From positions 16,179-80,178 of the forward strand of contig CAMGCK010000002.1 of the NCBI GenBank assembly GCA_946040795.1: a stretch of 64,000 bases of DNA. The letters are read 5' to 3'. Within the stretch, counting starts at the first letter, position 1. Each line of letters starts with the position of its first letter. Under the pieces are notes generated by a model. That model saw only the letters and a program-made list of their open reading frames with translations. It was not told where the DNA came from and ran no database searches. Positions 17,109-26,031 of this stretch are shown here, in pieces. Source of the stretch: an uncultured Lachnospiraceae bacterium (GTDB lineage Bacteria > Bacillota > Clostridia > Lachnospirales > Lachnospiraceae). The translations under genes were made by a program, and so were the position numbers.

Positions 17109-18242
17109 TCAGTTCAGGGCCTCACCGGCCTGCTTCAGGAAATCGATGATGGACAGGCTCTGCGGGCAGGCAGCCTCACAGGCGCCGCATTCCAGGCAGT
17201 TCTCCGGTCCGGCGTTGTTCTTCTTGACATCGTTCCAGCCCCAGTTGTTTTCCGGATCGATGTTGTACAGAGATACTTCATTCCAGGCAGAAAAGATACG
17301 CGGGATGTCCACACCGTTCGGGCACGGCATGCAGTAACGGCATCCGGTGCAGCCGACCTTGGTACGTGCCTTGTATGCTTCACGTACATCGTCGATGAGC
17401 TTCAGTTCTTCTTCAGACATGCAGCCAGCTTCTGCGGAATCAAAGATCTTCAGGTTCTCTTCCAGCTGTTCAAATTCATTGACACCGGAGAGCACGCAGG
17501 CAACTTCCGGCTGGTTTAACAGCCATCTTTCAGCCCACTCTACTGCGCTTCTCTTTACCGGGAACGCGTCGTAAACTGCCTGAACGGTATCCGGAGCATT
17601 GGCCAGGCGGCCGCCCAGAAGACCTTCCATGATCACAACCGGAACACCCTTTTCACCGGCAAGCTTCAGGCCCTTCATACCGGCCTGATTCTCAATATCC
17701 ATGTAGTTGTACTGGATCTGGGTCATATCCCAGTCATAATCGTTTAAGATATACTCAAACTCTTCATACGGACCGTGGAACGAGAAGCATGCATAGCGGA
17801 TCTTGCCCTCTTCCTTCCAGCGCTTGAACGCTTCCGGAAGACCCATTTCCTTGAAGAATTCCCACTTCTTCTGATTCAGGCCGTGTGCCAGATAGAAATC
17901 GATGTGGTCTGTCTGCAGCTTTTCCAGTTCCTCGTTCAGGATGCGGTCCATGTCTGCCGGTTCCTTGACATAGCTGTCCGGAAGCTTGGTGGCGATGGTG
18001 ACCTTGTCACGATAGCCGTCCTGCAGTGCCTTGCCGACGATGATCTCGGAAGTTCTGTTCAGATATACATAAGCGGTATCCAGATAAGTTACGCCGCCGT
18101 CGATGGCCTGACGGATCAGCTTAATGGCCTTTTCTTCATCCACAACGGTCTTACCGTCCACGACCGGTCCGTTAAAACGCATGCAGCCCAGACCGAACGC
18201 AGAACCCTGAATGCCGAGCTTGCCGAAATTACGCATTTTCAT
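17109..18242 (-). CDS. Aldo/keto reductase with C-terminal 4Fe-4S domain
   Basis: A 377-residue protein. Residues 1-290 are an aldo/keto reductase barrel: GLGCMRFNG, DTAYVYLNRTSE with the catalytic Asp and Tyr, then IDFYLAHG. The last 90 residues hold cysteine clusters CTGCRYCMPCPNGVDIP and CLECGACEAACPQSL, which can bind 4Fe-4S clusters. This architecture is frequent in anaerobes and suggests ferredoxin-linked reduction of a carbonyl or sugar substrate; the substrate is not known. The start ATG has AGGAGG eight bases before it. Confidence 0.93.
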   Translation of the reverse strand: MKMRNFGKLGIQGSAFGLGCMRFNGPVVDGKTVVDEEKAIKLIRQAIDGGVTYLDTAYVYLNRTSEIIVGKALQDGYRDKVTIATKLPDSYVKEPADMDRILNEELEKLQTDHIDFYLAHGLNQKKWEFFKEMGLPEAFKRWKEEGKIRYACFSFHGPYEEFEYILNDYDWDMTQIQYNYMDIENQAGMKGLKLAGEKGVPVVIMEGLLGGRLANAPDTVQAVYDAFPVKRSAVEWAERWLLNQPEVACVLSGVNEFEQLEENLKIFDSAEAGCMSEEELKLIDDVREAYKARTKVGCTGCRYCMPCPNGVDIPRIFSAWNEVSLYNIDPENNWGWNDVKKNNAGPENCLECGACEAACPQSLSIIDFLKQAGEALN

Positions 18243-18310
18243 AGTAAGTTCCTCCTGTCATATTCTGAATAAAACAAGTCCGCTGCCGACCAGCTGCCGG
18301 TACAGACGCA

Positions 18311-18352
18311 ATTATATAAATACTATCATAGGGTCCTGTTATTTGCAATAAC
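18311..18352 (-). promoter_or_regulatory. Putative promoter and operator of the aldo/keto reductase gene
   Basis: A TATAAT (18311-18316, minus strand) lies about 70 bases before the start codon. No good -35 is seen at the right distance; instead a perfect palindrome GTTATT-TGC-AATAAC (18338-18352) covers that place. This suggests activator-dependent or repressor-controlled expression, by inference. Confidence 0.45.
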
Positions 18353-18408
18353 TGGTAATTGCACCGTTCTCTACTATTTTGTCATTTCGGTTTAAAAACA
18401 GGGGCATT

Positions 18409-18655
18409 TTATCTGATTTTGCGCAATTTATTCCGGGCAGCCCGGAGGAACCGGTCAAAGTTCGTCAGGCATTCGGAACCGTCTTCCGTAATCAGGATCA
18501 TGTCCTCAGTGCGCATGAAGCACTGACCCGGCCACCAGACCCACAGTTTCACCCTTGTAAATGTCAAAGGTAACACCGTCGATGGCTTTCGCATACACGC
18601 TTCTTCAGAACGGAGAGATCCACATTTTTATTTGTGAATTCGTAAGATGCCACGC
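18409..18655 (-). pseudogene. Decayed chimera: ABC-ATPase N-terminal piece joined to M24-peptidase C-terminal piece
   Basis: Directly after ridA, one frame reads VASYEFTNKN then DLSVLKK. After a shift, another reads YAKAIDGVTFDIYKGETVGL, the start of an oligopeptide ABC ATPase, ending just before its Walker A. A third frame then reads FMRTEDMILITEDGSECLTN, matching the C-terminal R-ED-TEDG-E-LT pattern of M24 Xaa-Pro peptidases. Both genes are truncated and the frames are shifted, so no product is expected. It looks like the scar of one or more deletions. Confidence 0.6.
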
Positions 18656-19039
18656 TTAGTCCTCGATCAGTGCGATGACTTCGATCTCACAGAGAACATT
18701 CTTCGGAAGAGCCTTAACTGCAACACAGGAACGTGCCGGCTTGGAAATAAAGGCTGCGCCGTAGATCTCGTTGAACTTGGCGAAGTCAGCCATGTCTGCA
18801 AGGAAGCATGTGGTCTTGACAACATTTTCAAAACCGAGGCCCCTTGCTGCCAGGATCTCTGCTACGTTCTTCACGCTCTGAGCGGCCTGCTCTTCAATGG
18901 TGGTGCCGACAATGGCGCCGGTTTCCGGATCGGCCGGGATCTGACCGGATGCAAATAAAAGATTGCCGGCAACGATGGCCTGAGAATACGGGCCGATGGC
19001 TGCGGGCGCCTGATTCGTGCTGATAACTTCAAGTGCCAT
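18656..19039 (-). CDS. ridA: RidA family reactive enamine/imine deaminase
   Basis: A 127-residue RidA/YjgF/UK114 protein: QAPAAIGPYSQAIVAGNLLF, SGQIPADPETG, and PARSCVAVKALPKNVLCEIE, which includes the conserved Arg. It hydrolyses reactive 2-aminoacrylate and other enamines formed by PLP enzymes. Length is exact for the family. An AAAGGAGG site precedes the ATG. Decayed sequence follows it with no gap. Confidence 0.95.
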   Translation of the reverse strand: MALEVISTNQAPAAIGPYSQAIVAGNLLFASGQIPADPETGAIVGTTIEEQAAQSVKNVAEILAARGLGFENVVKTTCFLADMADFAKFNEIYGAAFISKPARSCVAVKALPKNVLCEIEVIALIED

Positions 19040-19178
19040 AAAAAACCTCCTTTATGGACGACGACTGCCGTCCGGAACCAGGTCTATCTGAGCCTTGTGC
19101 AAAACCAAAACACATTCCTCTGTTTCCATGGTTCCTTTGTATAGTTTACCACTTAACATTGCTAAAGTAACGAAGTCG

Positions 19179-19212
19179 AAAAAAAGGATGCCGCTTCAAG
19201 GCATCGTTTTTT
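19179..19212. terminator. Bidirectional terminator upstream of ridA
   Basis: GATGCC, six to seven bases, GGCATC form a short stem with seven As on one side and six Ts on the other (19179-19185, 19207-19212). It can terminate transcripts from either side, most likely the unit to its right reading towards ridA. A possible ridA promoter (TTAGCA, 16 bases, TATACA) lies between it and ridA. Confidence 0.7.
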
Positions 19213-19305
19213 ACGCTGTTACACAAATTTTTATCACTTTATTGTGCCTCAGTCAATTACTTTTATTCTTTTTTGTCAAATTTTAACAAGAAGCCGTGCA
19301 ATGTT

Positions 19306-19629
19306 TCAACGCACCGCTGCGGCTGTCCTGCTGCCTGAAGCCGCCGGACTGTGTACCATAACAGAAGGTGGCAACATCATTTGCACGGCTGTATTCCAGA
19401 AGGCCTTTTTCCGGGCCGGATCCCGGTACTGTCGGGACTGCAGAAGCGGTGTCATGAAGCTTCTGGCATCCGCAAAGGCATTAAAGGGATTCACCTGTGA
19501 GAAGGTCAGACGGCCGGCCGGCCTGACCTTGTAAGGCGTGTCGTTTTCCCAGACGAACCATACAATAATGCCAAGTCCCGCAATCATGACAACGGCCGCT
19601 AAGAAACAGGTTTCCCGGCCCCATTTCAA
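19306..19629 (-). CDS. Hypothetical small membrane-anchored protein (doubtful)
   Basis: A 107-residue frame with one strong N-terminal hydrophobic segment (FLAAVVMIAGLGIIVWFVW), then a polar tail. I do not recognise it. The only start is a TTG with no clear ribosome-binding site, and the frame is closed just upstream. It lies 50 bases after the SdpI-like gene on the same strand. It may be real, a remnant, or chance. If it is not coding, 19213-19679 has no gene. Confidence 0.3.
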   Translation of the reverse strand: MKWGRETCFLAAVVMIAGLGIIVWFVWENDTPYKVRPAGRLTFSQVNPFNAFADARSFMTPLLQSRQYRDPARKKAFWNTAVQMMLPPSVMVHSPAASGSRTAAAVR

Positions 19630-19679
19630 GCATGCCGTTTTCGTTATTTTTCAGATTAATACTATTTCTCGGGTAACTA

Positions 19680-20069
19680 TTATTCTACCGAAGACCTGCG
19701 ATTTCCTTTTTCATCAAAATTCTTTTTCAGTGCCCGTTCCGTCGGAAAGATCGATGCCACAAGAACAGCCACCTGAACCGCCTCCGCAATGCAGACCGCG
19801 GCGGAGATCACATCATGGCTCCGATGAACAAACGGAAGCAGCATAAACGCGGAAATCACCAGAAGCACCACTCCGATCTTCAGCCACAGTTTCCCGCAGT
19901 AATGATGGGCAAATTCCCAGGTTTCCTTATTTTTCATGGAGCGCGCAGTCCGATATCCATACACCCCGTTGATTTTCTTCGGGGTATGCCGATCCATCAT
20001 ATATCCGGCAATGATCATAACAACCGGTATGCACAAAGTCATCACATACATCACAATAAAGTATCCCAT
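19680..20069 (-). CDS. SdpI-family membrane protein
   Basis: A 129-residue protein with hydrophobic segments at about 3-24, 63-80 and 87-107, and the family motif NGVYGYRTARSMKNKETW followed by GKLW. In Bacillus subtilis SdpI gives immunity to the SdpC toxin and acts in signalling. No sdpC-like gene is seen here, so a general membrane role is equally possible. It is short for the family, resembling the one-domain versions. Confidence 0.8.
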   Translation of the reverse strand: MGYFIVMYVMTLCIPVVMIIAGYMMDRHTPKKINGVYGYRTARSMKNKETWEFAHHYCGKLWLKIGVVLLVISAFMLLPFVHRSHDVISAAVCIAEAVQVAVLVASIFPTERALKKNFDEKGNRRSSVE

Positions 20070-20157
20070 AGTGCCCTCCTGTATTCACCGGAAATCATCG
20101 GCCTGACCTTCTGTAGCCGGGTCGAATCATCATACGATCCGATTCTTTGACAGCCTT

Positions 20158-20424
20158 TTACTGAAACCAGATCTTATCACAGAAAAGAATGAACAGGAAG
20201 AACACGCCGATGAATACAAGCGCCACCAGAAGCGACGCTTTCAATGCGCCCCACATAAACGCACGCTGCTCTTCTCTTGTCATTTCATCCTTGGGTCCTT
20301 TTGACGCTCCCTGCGGTACCATGTCCGAAAGCGGCTTGTGGTACCAGGGCATGCCCTCAACGTTCATATCAACGATCGTACGTCCGTCATCTCCCTCCGG
20401 GAGCTCGCTTCTCTTCTTTCCCAT
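20158..20424 (-). CDS. Conserved-type small protein with C-terminal membrane helix
   Basis: An 88-residue protein. Residues 1-60 are hydrophilic and rich in Pro, Gly and Lys/Glu (VDMNVEGMPWYHKP), and residues 63-84 form one transmembrane helix (LKASLLVALVFIGVFFLFIL). I do not recognise a named family. A weak GAGGTAG site precedes the ATG. It follows the opp operon on the same strand. Confidence 0.65.
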   Translation of the reverse strand: MGKKRSELPEGDDGRTIVDMNVEGMPWYHKPLSDMVPQGASKGPKDEMTREEQRAFMWGALKASLLVALVFIGVFFLFILFCDKIWFQ

Positions 20425-20443
20425 AACTACCTCATATTATCAC

Positions 20444-20475
20444 ACTGCCTGCGGAAAACCATTCCCGCAGGCAGT
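20444..20475. terminator. 11-bp hairpin at the end of the opp operon
   Basis: ACTGCCTGCGG and CCGCAGGCAGT pair perfectly around a 10-base loop, 70 bases past the oppF stop. On the minus strand no T-run follows; ATTTT follows on the plus strand. It may protect the 3' end of the opp mRNA or terminate weakly. Confidence 0.6.
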
Positions 20476-20545
20476 ATTTTCTGTGACCTTTTCAGGCGCA
20501 CCGGTCAATGCAGCTGCCTGCCGATGTCCCTTCCGGTCTTATTCA

Positions 20546-21526
20546 TTACTTTTCATCGTAAAGATGGCATGCACAGAAGTGGCCCTCACGGACTTCCTTC
20601 CACTCCGGAGCCTCTGTCTTACAGATCTCCATGCACTCCTTACAACGAGTATGGAACTTGCATCCTGCCGGCGGATTTGCCGGGCTCGGGATGGAACCTT
20701 CCAGAATGATACGATTGATCTTGACATCCGGATCCGGAATCGGAATTGCGGAGAACAGAGCCTTCGTATACGGATGCAGCGGCTCAGCAAAGATCTTCTC
20801 GGTCTCAGAGTACTCAACCATGTTGCCAAGGTACATAACACCGACCGTGTCAGAGATGTGCTCGACAACGGACAGGTCATGAGAAATGAACAGGTAGGTC
20901 AGACCGAAGTCCTTCTGCAGCTGACGCAGCAGGTTGATGATCTGTGCCTGAATGGAAACATCCAGTGCGGAAACCGGTTCATCACATACGATAAAATCCG
21001 GAGCAAGTGCAAGTGCTCTTGCAATACAGATACGCTGACGCTGACCACCGGAGAACTCGTGCGGATAACGATCCTTGTAGTATTCCGGAAGACCGCAGAC
21101 CTTCATGACACGGGTGATGTAATCATCAAACTCTTCCGGCGGGACAATGCCATGCTCACGAACAGCTTCACCGATGATTTCACCGACCGGAATACGGGGT
21201 GAAAGGCTTGAATACGGATCCTGGAAAACGATCTGAATTCTCGGACGGATCTTACGAAGCTCTTCCTTGGAAAGCTCGTTCAGATCCTGCCCGTCAAAGA
21301 TTACTTCACCGGAAGTCTTCTCCAGAAGGCGGAGAAGTGTTCTTCCTGCGGTGGACTTACCGCAGCCGGACTCACCTACAAGACCCATGGTCTCACCGCG
21401 GCGGATGTTGAAGGAGATACCGTCAACCGCGCGTACATGACCAACCGTATGCTTAAAGAAACCGGCTTTGATCGGGAACCATTTTTTCAGGTCCTTGACT
21501 TCTAAAAGAATTTCTGACTCTGCCAT
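20546..21526 (-). CDS. oppF: Oligopeptide ABC transporter ATPase OppF
   Basis: A 326-residue ATPase with Walker [16 protein letters not shown], signature [15 protein letters not shown], Walker [14 protein letters not shown] and the C-terminal oligopeptide-transporter domain with clustered cysteines ([14 protein letters not shown]). It powers peptide uptake with OppD. The start ATG at 21526 follows GGAGGAACTGTAAT and begins two bases beyond the oppD stop. It is the last gene of the operon. Confidence 0.96.
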   Translation of the reverse strand: MAESEILLEVKDLKKWFPIKAGFFKHTVGHVRAVDGISFNIRRGETMGLVGESGCGKSTAGRTLLRLLEKTSGEVIFDGQDLNELSKEELRKIRPRIQIVFQDPYSSLSPRIPVGEIIGEAVREHGIVPPEEFDDYITRVMKVCGLPEYYKDRYPHEFSGGQRQRICIARALALAPDFIVCDEPVSALDVSIQAQIINLLRQLQKDFGLTYLFISHDLSVVEHISDTVGVMYLGNMVEYSETEKIFAEPLHPYTKALFSAIPIPDPDVKINRIILEGSIPSPANPPAGCKFHTRCKECMEICKTEAPEWKEVREGHFCACHLYDEK

Positions 21527-21527
21527 A

Positions 21528-22733
21528 TTACAGTTCCTCCACATTCACAGACTTCGGATAGCCGAGTTCCTTACCCTGATCGCAGTAACGATAGCAGGAA
21601 ACGATATGCGTATCGCTGACCTGGATCTCCGGCGGATATACGCCGTTGCACTTGTCGCAGTGCATTTCGCAGCGATCCTTGAAATAACAGTAGTTCGGCA
21701 TGTTGACCGGGTTCGGAACGGAACCGGGGATGTTGTACAGCTCTTCTACCTTCTTACCAACGACCGGCTTGGAAGCCATAAGGCCGATGGTGTACGGATG
21801 CATCGGATGATGGAAGATATCGTCTGCCGTACCTTTTTCAATAACACGACCGGAATACATAACAACAACATAATCCGCCATGCCTGCAACGACACCAAGG
21901 TCATGCGTGATCAGCATGATGGAAGACTGAAGCTTGTCCTTCAGGCCCTGCAGAAGGTCCAGGATCTGCGCCTGAATGGTAACATCCAGTGCAGTAGTGG
22001 GCTCATCGGCAATGATCAGAGTCGGTGAACATGCCAGTGCGATCGCGATACAGATACGCTGACGCATACCGCCGGACAGTTCGTGCGGATACATGTTGTA
22101 TACGCCCTCTTTGTTTGCGATGCCAACGAGCTCGAGCATTTCCAGCGTACGTGCCTTGACATCTTCCGGAGACATGTCCTTGTTATGCAGTTCGATAACC
22201 TCGTTGACCTGCTCACCGATCTTGAAGACCGGATTCAAGGAAGTCATCGGCTCCTGGAAGATCATGGACAGCTTATCGCCGCGGATGGTCTCCATGACGG
22301 AGTTCGGAGTATTTACGATATTGAAAGCGGTACCATCGCCCTTGTTGAAGCGGATCTCACCGCCCACGGTCTGACCGGTGGGACGGGGAAGCAGCTGCAT
22401 CAGGGAAAGAGAGGTTACGGACTTACCGCAGCCGGACTCACCAACGACACCAACGGTGGAACATTTCGGAATGCTGAAGTTGACACCGTCAACAGCCTTA
22501 ACGACACCATTATCCGTGAAGAAGTAGGTGCAGACATTGTCGAACTCTACGACATTGTTCTCATCCTTCATCTTCGTGGTATAGAGTGCGGGATCCTTAC
22601 CGGCATCCGCTCTCTTCTTTTCCAGTTTCTTCGTAGTCTTACGATTGAAGCGGGTAATTCTTCTGGACTCCTTCGCTGAGATATAGGAAGAAGACTTCTT
22701 TCCGGACTTTTTCATTTTGTCTTTTAATGCCAT
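21528..22733 (-). CDS. oppD: Oligopeptide ABC transporter ATPase OppD
   Basis: A 401-residue ATPase with Walker [16 protein letters not shown], signature LSGGMRQRICIAIAL, Walker B LIIADEPTTALDV and the C-terminal oligo-HPY domain (CYFKDRCEMHCDKC). The first 65 residues are an extra basic extension (KKSGKKSSSYISAKES) not found in standard OppD of about 340 residues. It lies 14 bases after oppC. Confidence 0.95.
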   Translation of the reverse strand: MALKDKMKKSGKKSSSYISAKESRRITRFNRKTTKKLEKKRADAGKDPALYTTKMKDENNVVEFDNVCTYFFTDNGVVKAVDGVNFSIPKCSTVGVVGESGCGKSVTSLSLMQLLPRPTGQTVGGEIRFNKGDGTAFNIVNTPNSVMETIRGDKLSMIFQEPMTSLNPVFKIGEQVNEVIELHNKDMSPEDVKARTLEMLELVGIANKEGVYNMYPHELSGGMRQRICIAIALACSPTLIIADEPTTALDVTIQAQILDLLQGLKDKLQSSIMLITHDLGVVAGMADYVVVMYSGRVIEKGTADDIFHHPMHPYTIGLMASKPVVGKKVEELYNIPGSVPNPVNMPNYCYFKDRCEMHCDKCNGVYPPEIQVSDTHIVSCYRYCDQGKELGYPKSVNVEEL

Positions 22734-22747
22734 GTCTTTATACCTCC

Positions 22748-24814
22748 TTATCTCTTTGCCTTCGGGTCGTAAGCGTCTCTCAGACCGTCACCGACAAAGT
22801 TGAATGCGATAACGGTAAGGCAGATCAGAAGACCTACCGGGATCCAGATGAACGCGTAATGCGCCATTGCGGATGCAGAGGATACGGAGTTGATGATCGT
22901 ACCCCAGGTAGCCAGCGGATGCTTAACACCCAGACCTAAGAAGGACAGTGTAGACTCGGTAATGATAACACCACCGATACCCATGGTAGCCGTTACGATC
23001 AGCTGAGGCATGACGTTCGGTACCAGGTGACGGAAAATACGATGACGAACCTTCAGACCGGTTGCTTCTGCGGCAAGCATGAATTCCTGCTCACGAAGAG
23101 AAAGAATCTGGCCGCGGACAAGTCTTGCGACACCGGCCCAGCCCATGATACCAAGGGCAGCCATCATGATGATCAAACGGACGTAAGTATTCATCCGGAG
23201 AGCATCCATCATGGAACCGAGGATGATCATGATCGGCATGGACGGTAAGCAGTAAAAAATATCAACCATACGCATGATGAGCATATCGACCCAACCGCCG
23301 TAGTAGCCGGCCAGACCGCCCATTATGATGCCGAGGAAGGTCTCAATGAAGATAACGACGAAACCAACGATCAGGGAGATACGACCGCCGTACATGATAC
23401 GTGCAAGAACGTCGAAACCATCGCCGTCCGTACCAAGAAGGTGTGCACCGCTCGGAGCTGCGTAAATATCGATCTTGTAGATGACCTGCTCTGCTCTTAA
23501 GACATATTCGCCGGTTGCACTCTGATTGATCATGATCTCAGCGTCATTGTACTGAAGATCACCATTTTCATCGTAGGAGTAAAGACCAGTCTCTGCGTCC
23601 TGCAGCGGAAGGCGATGATTCAGCTGTCCTTCCTTCTTTCCGGCTGCGGAGAACGCTTCAATATTCTCGACGATGGCCTTCTTTAAGTCATATTCCATGC
23701 TGTCTTCACCGGTATAGCGGCGAACCGTGTACAGAGAAAACTCTGCATATTCCCGGCCGTCAGCAGTGGTGATGACCAACTCTTCTGTATCATTGGCTTC
23801 AACGGAGTAATCCACACCGTCAGCAGTGAACTTGCCGGTGGTGTAAGCATTCATCAGGGCCTGAGCCTTGAAATCTTCGGAAACCTTACCGCCGGTCTCA
23901 AAGGTATCCAGGGTGAAACGGGTGTAAACCTTACCAACCTCAGACTCACCGACTTCGTATACCGTGCTGTTCGTCTTACCCTTGACAACTGCGTAAGTCT
24001 TTCCTGCGTTTTCAAAAGAAACTTCACCAGCTTCAACAGCTGCGTTGGCTGCCTTTTCAAAAGCGGCATCCAGCTTTGCGCCCGTGTAGTTCAAACCGTC
24101 AGCAGCAAGTTCAATGGTCCAGGAAACCTTGGACTCCTTGGTTGCCACATAAGTTGCGCCGTCAAATTCAAAGGTGGACGGAGATGCTGCCTTTGCACCC
24201 AGTGCTGCTGCTGCAGCTTCATCAAGGCCTTCGACCTCTTCACCCTTGTATTCGATGGTCTTCTGCACCGGATTGTAGTTACCGATCATGATGGAACTCT
24301 CACCAACGGTGCAGATTTCCTTGGAATCGGCTACGCCCAGTGCATAAACTTCATAACCAAGCTTTTCAATGGTATAAGCGGTACCATCTTCTGCAAATAA
24401 CAGACGGCTGTCCTCGTCAGCAGCGATCATGGACTTGATGTTGGAGTTCATGGCGTTGACGATCTTGGAATCCATTTTTTCTTCGCTCACATCGTAACCG
24501 TTGTAAGCGGTATTTTCCTTTGCAAGACCGTAGTTCATCTCTTCTGTCTCGAACTTGTAAAAGATCTGCTTCTGTCCATACGGATAAAGAAGCGGTCCGA
24601 TGAAGGAGAATACAAACAGGGTGATCAGCGTAACGGAACCGAATACTGCAAGACGGTTGCGGATGAAACGCTTGAACACCTGACGGCCCGGAGAAAGGAC
24701 CTTAACACGGGTAATGTCATCCAGCTTCTTCTCGCCGTTTTCGTTCAGATTGGATTTGCTGCTTTCAGCAGCTTCACGTGCTTTTAATTCTTCATTTAAA
24801 TTATATTTAGCCAT
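22748..24814 (-). CDS. oppC: Oligopeptide ABC transporter permease OppC with large extracytoplasmic insertion
   Basis: At 688 residues this is more than twice the usual OppC length. Residues 40-80 give the cytoplasmic segment and TM1 (FGSVTLITLFVFSFIGPLLY). About 80-455 are an inserted, acidic, Thr/Ala-rich region outside the membrane. The normal OppC core then resumes (HLLGTDGDGFDVLARIMYGG, TMs, and the EAA loop EAT-GLKVRHRIFRHLVPNV). The insertion has four helix-plus-strand units carrying F-x-DG-x-Y-x-V (FAEDGTAYTIEK, FDGATYVATK, NAGKTYAVVK, FTADGVDYSVEA). It may contact the binding protein or peptidoglycan; that is inference. The ATG follows GGAGGTGCTTGAG. Confidence 0.93.
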   Translation of the reverse strand: MAKYNLNEELKAREAAESSKSNLNENGEKKLDDITRVKVLSPGRQVFKRFIRNRLAVFGSVTLITLFVFSFIGPLLYPYGQKQIFYKFETEEMNYGLAKENTAYNGYDVSEEKMDSKIVNAMNSNIKSMIAADEDSRLLFAEDGTAYTIEKLGYEVYALGVADSKEICTVGESSIMIGNYNPVQKTIEYKGEEVEGLDEAAAAALGAKAASPSTFEFDGATYVATKESKVSWTIELAADGLNYTGAKLDAAFEKAANAAVEAGEVSFENAGKTYAVVKGKTNSTVYEVGESEVGKVYTRFTLDTFETGGKVSEDFKAQALMNAYTTGKFTADGVDYSVEANDTEELVITTADGREYAEFSLYTVRRYTGEDSMEYDLKKAIVENIEAFSAAGKKEGQLNHRLPLQDAETGLYSYDENGDLQYNDAEIMINQSATGEYVLRAEQVIYKIDIYAAPSGAHLLGTDGDGFDVLARIMYGGRISLIVGFVVIFIETFLGIIMGGLAGYYGGWVDMLIMRMVDIFYCLPSMPIMIILGSMMDALRMNTYVRLIIMMAALGIMGWAGVARLVRGQILSLREQEFMLAAEATGLKVRHRIFRHLVPNVMPQLIVTATMGIGGVIITESTLSFLGLGVKHPLATWGTIINSVSSASAMAHYAFIWIPVGLLICLTVIAFNFVGDGLRDAYDPKAKR

Positions 24815-24827
24815 CTCAAGCACCTCC

Positions 24828-25817
24828 TTAATCTAAACGTACGCGCGGGTCAACAAGACCGTATAACAGGTCGGAAATCAGGTTTCCGAGCAGGGTCAGG
24901 ATGGACAGGAACGCCAGATAGAACATGATGAACGGGATATCCGCCTGCGTCATAGAGGTGTAGGACGCGTAACCGATACCACGGATCGAGAACAGGGTCT
25001 CTGTGATGAGCGCGCCGGAGAACAGGCCCGGAAGGCTGCCGCCGAGGGTGGTAACGAGCGGAATCAGAGTGTTTCTGAAAGCATGCTTATTGATGACCTT
25101 CTTTTCCGGAACGCCCTTTGCGCGTGCGGTACGAATGTAATCAGAATTCAAAACTTCCAGCATATTGGTACGGGTGTAACGCATCAGACCACCGATGGAA
25201 ATGATGATCAGGGTGATGGCCGGCATAATGAAATGCTTCGCTACATCCAGGAATTGTCCAAAGGGAGTGAGTTCCTGATAGAAACGGGACTGCATACCGC
25301 TGATATCGAGCCAGCCCAGCTTGACCGCGAACACATACTTCAGGATCGTGGCAAGGAAGAAGGTCGGCATCGAGATACAGATCATCGATACGACAGTCGT
25401 GAAATAGTCGGTAAAACTATACTGCTTCTTAGCAGCTGAAATACCGAGAGGAATAGCAATCAGGATCTCGAAAACAAAGGAGATGCATCCAAGAGTGAAA
25501 CTGTACCATACCGTATTTCTAAACTCCTGAGTAACAGGAATGGTCCATGCCCAGCTATCGCCCCACTGGCCTCTTACAGCACTGCCAAGCCATGTGAAGT
25601 AACCTACTACGATACCTTTATCCATACCGTACTGAGCATTCAGGTCTGCCAGCCATTCGGCATAGCTCTTTGTGGCACCCGGACGGGATGCCAGTTCTCT
25701 CGCCTTCGTTTCAATGTATCCGCCCGGCATGTTGTACATCAGGATGTAAATGATAAACATGACGAAGAACAGAATGATCACACTGTATAACAGGCGTTTC
25801 ACTGTATATTTAAACAT
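24828..25817 (-). CDS. oppB: Oligopeptide ABC transporter permease OppB
   Basis: A 329-residue permease with six predicted membrane helices, starting MFKYTVKRLLYSVIILFFVM. The cytoplasmic coupling loop includes YTRTNMLEVLNSDYIRTARA and KGVPEKKVINKHAFRNTLIP, the EAA motif. It pairs with OppC to form the channel. Length is usual. A large structured spacer separates it from oppA. Confidence 0.95.
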   Translation of the reverse strand: MFKYTVKRLLYSVIILFFVMFIIYILMYNMPGGYIETKARELASRPGATKSYAEWLADLNAQYGMDKGIVVGYFTWLGSAVRGQWGDSWAWTIPVTQEFRNTVWYSFTLGCISFVFEILIAIPLGISAAKKQYSFTDYFTTVVSMICISMPTFFLATILKYVFAVKLGWLDISGMQSRFYQELTPFGQFLDVAKHFIMPAITLIIISIGGLMRYTRTNMLEVLNSDYIRTARAKGVPEKKVINKHAFRNTLIPLVTTLGGSLPGLFSGALITETLFSIRGIGYASYTSMTQADIPFIMFYLAFLSILTLLGNLISDLLYGLVDPRVRLD

Positions 25818-26031
25818 CTTTCGTGATCTCCAATCGAATTAGTAACAAACCGCGAACAGGTTGGTCTGAACGTTCAGACCACAGGCCCGATGATTCGGAC
25901 CGTTGACCCGAGGATTTCAGGCCCTAACAGGTTAGGACTTCCGTCCCCCGAATCATTAAATTCGTAAAACAACAGAATAACCACGGGAGGGGGAAATCCC
26001 CCTTCCGTGGTTGTAAAGCCATCAAAAAGAA
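25818..26031 (-). promoter_or_regulatory. Structured spacer between oppA and oppB
   Basis: No gene is present. On the minus strand there are, in order: a long hairpin ACCACGG-A-AGGGGG/CCCCCT-CCGTGGT right after oppA (ending in TATTCTGTTGTTTT, a weak terminator); a region closed by GATTCGG/CCGAATC with an inner CCTAA/TTAGG loop; and a perfect dyad GGTCTGAA-CG-TTCAGACC. Such spacers usually let oppA be made in excess over the membrane parts. Confidence 0.65.

Noticed and set aside
20189..21202. A 337-codon open frame on the plus strand over oppF
   Set aside because: It lies antisense to oppF and the small gene at 20158, which both have clear motifs or good starts. Its translation has no recognisable domain.
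23000..24300. Possible gene fusion or frameshift in oppC
   Set aside because: The frame is continuous and the OppC core resumes in register after the insertion. The repeat units argue for a real domain, not a sequencing error.
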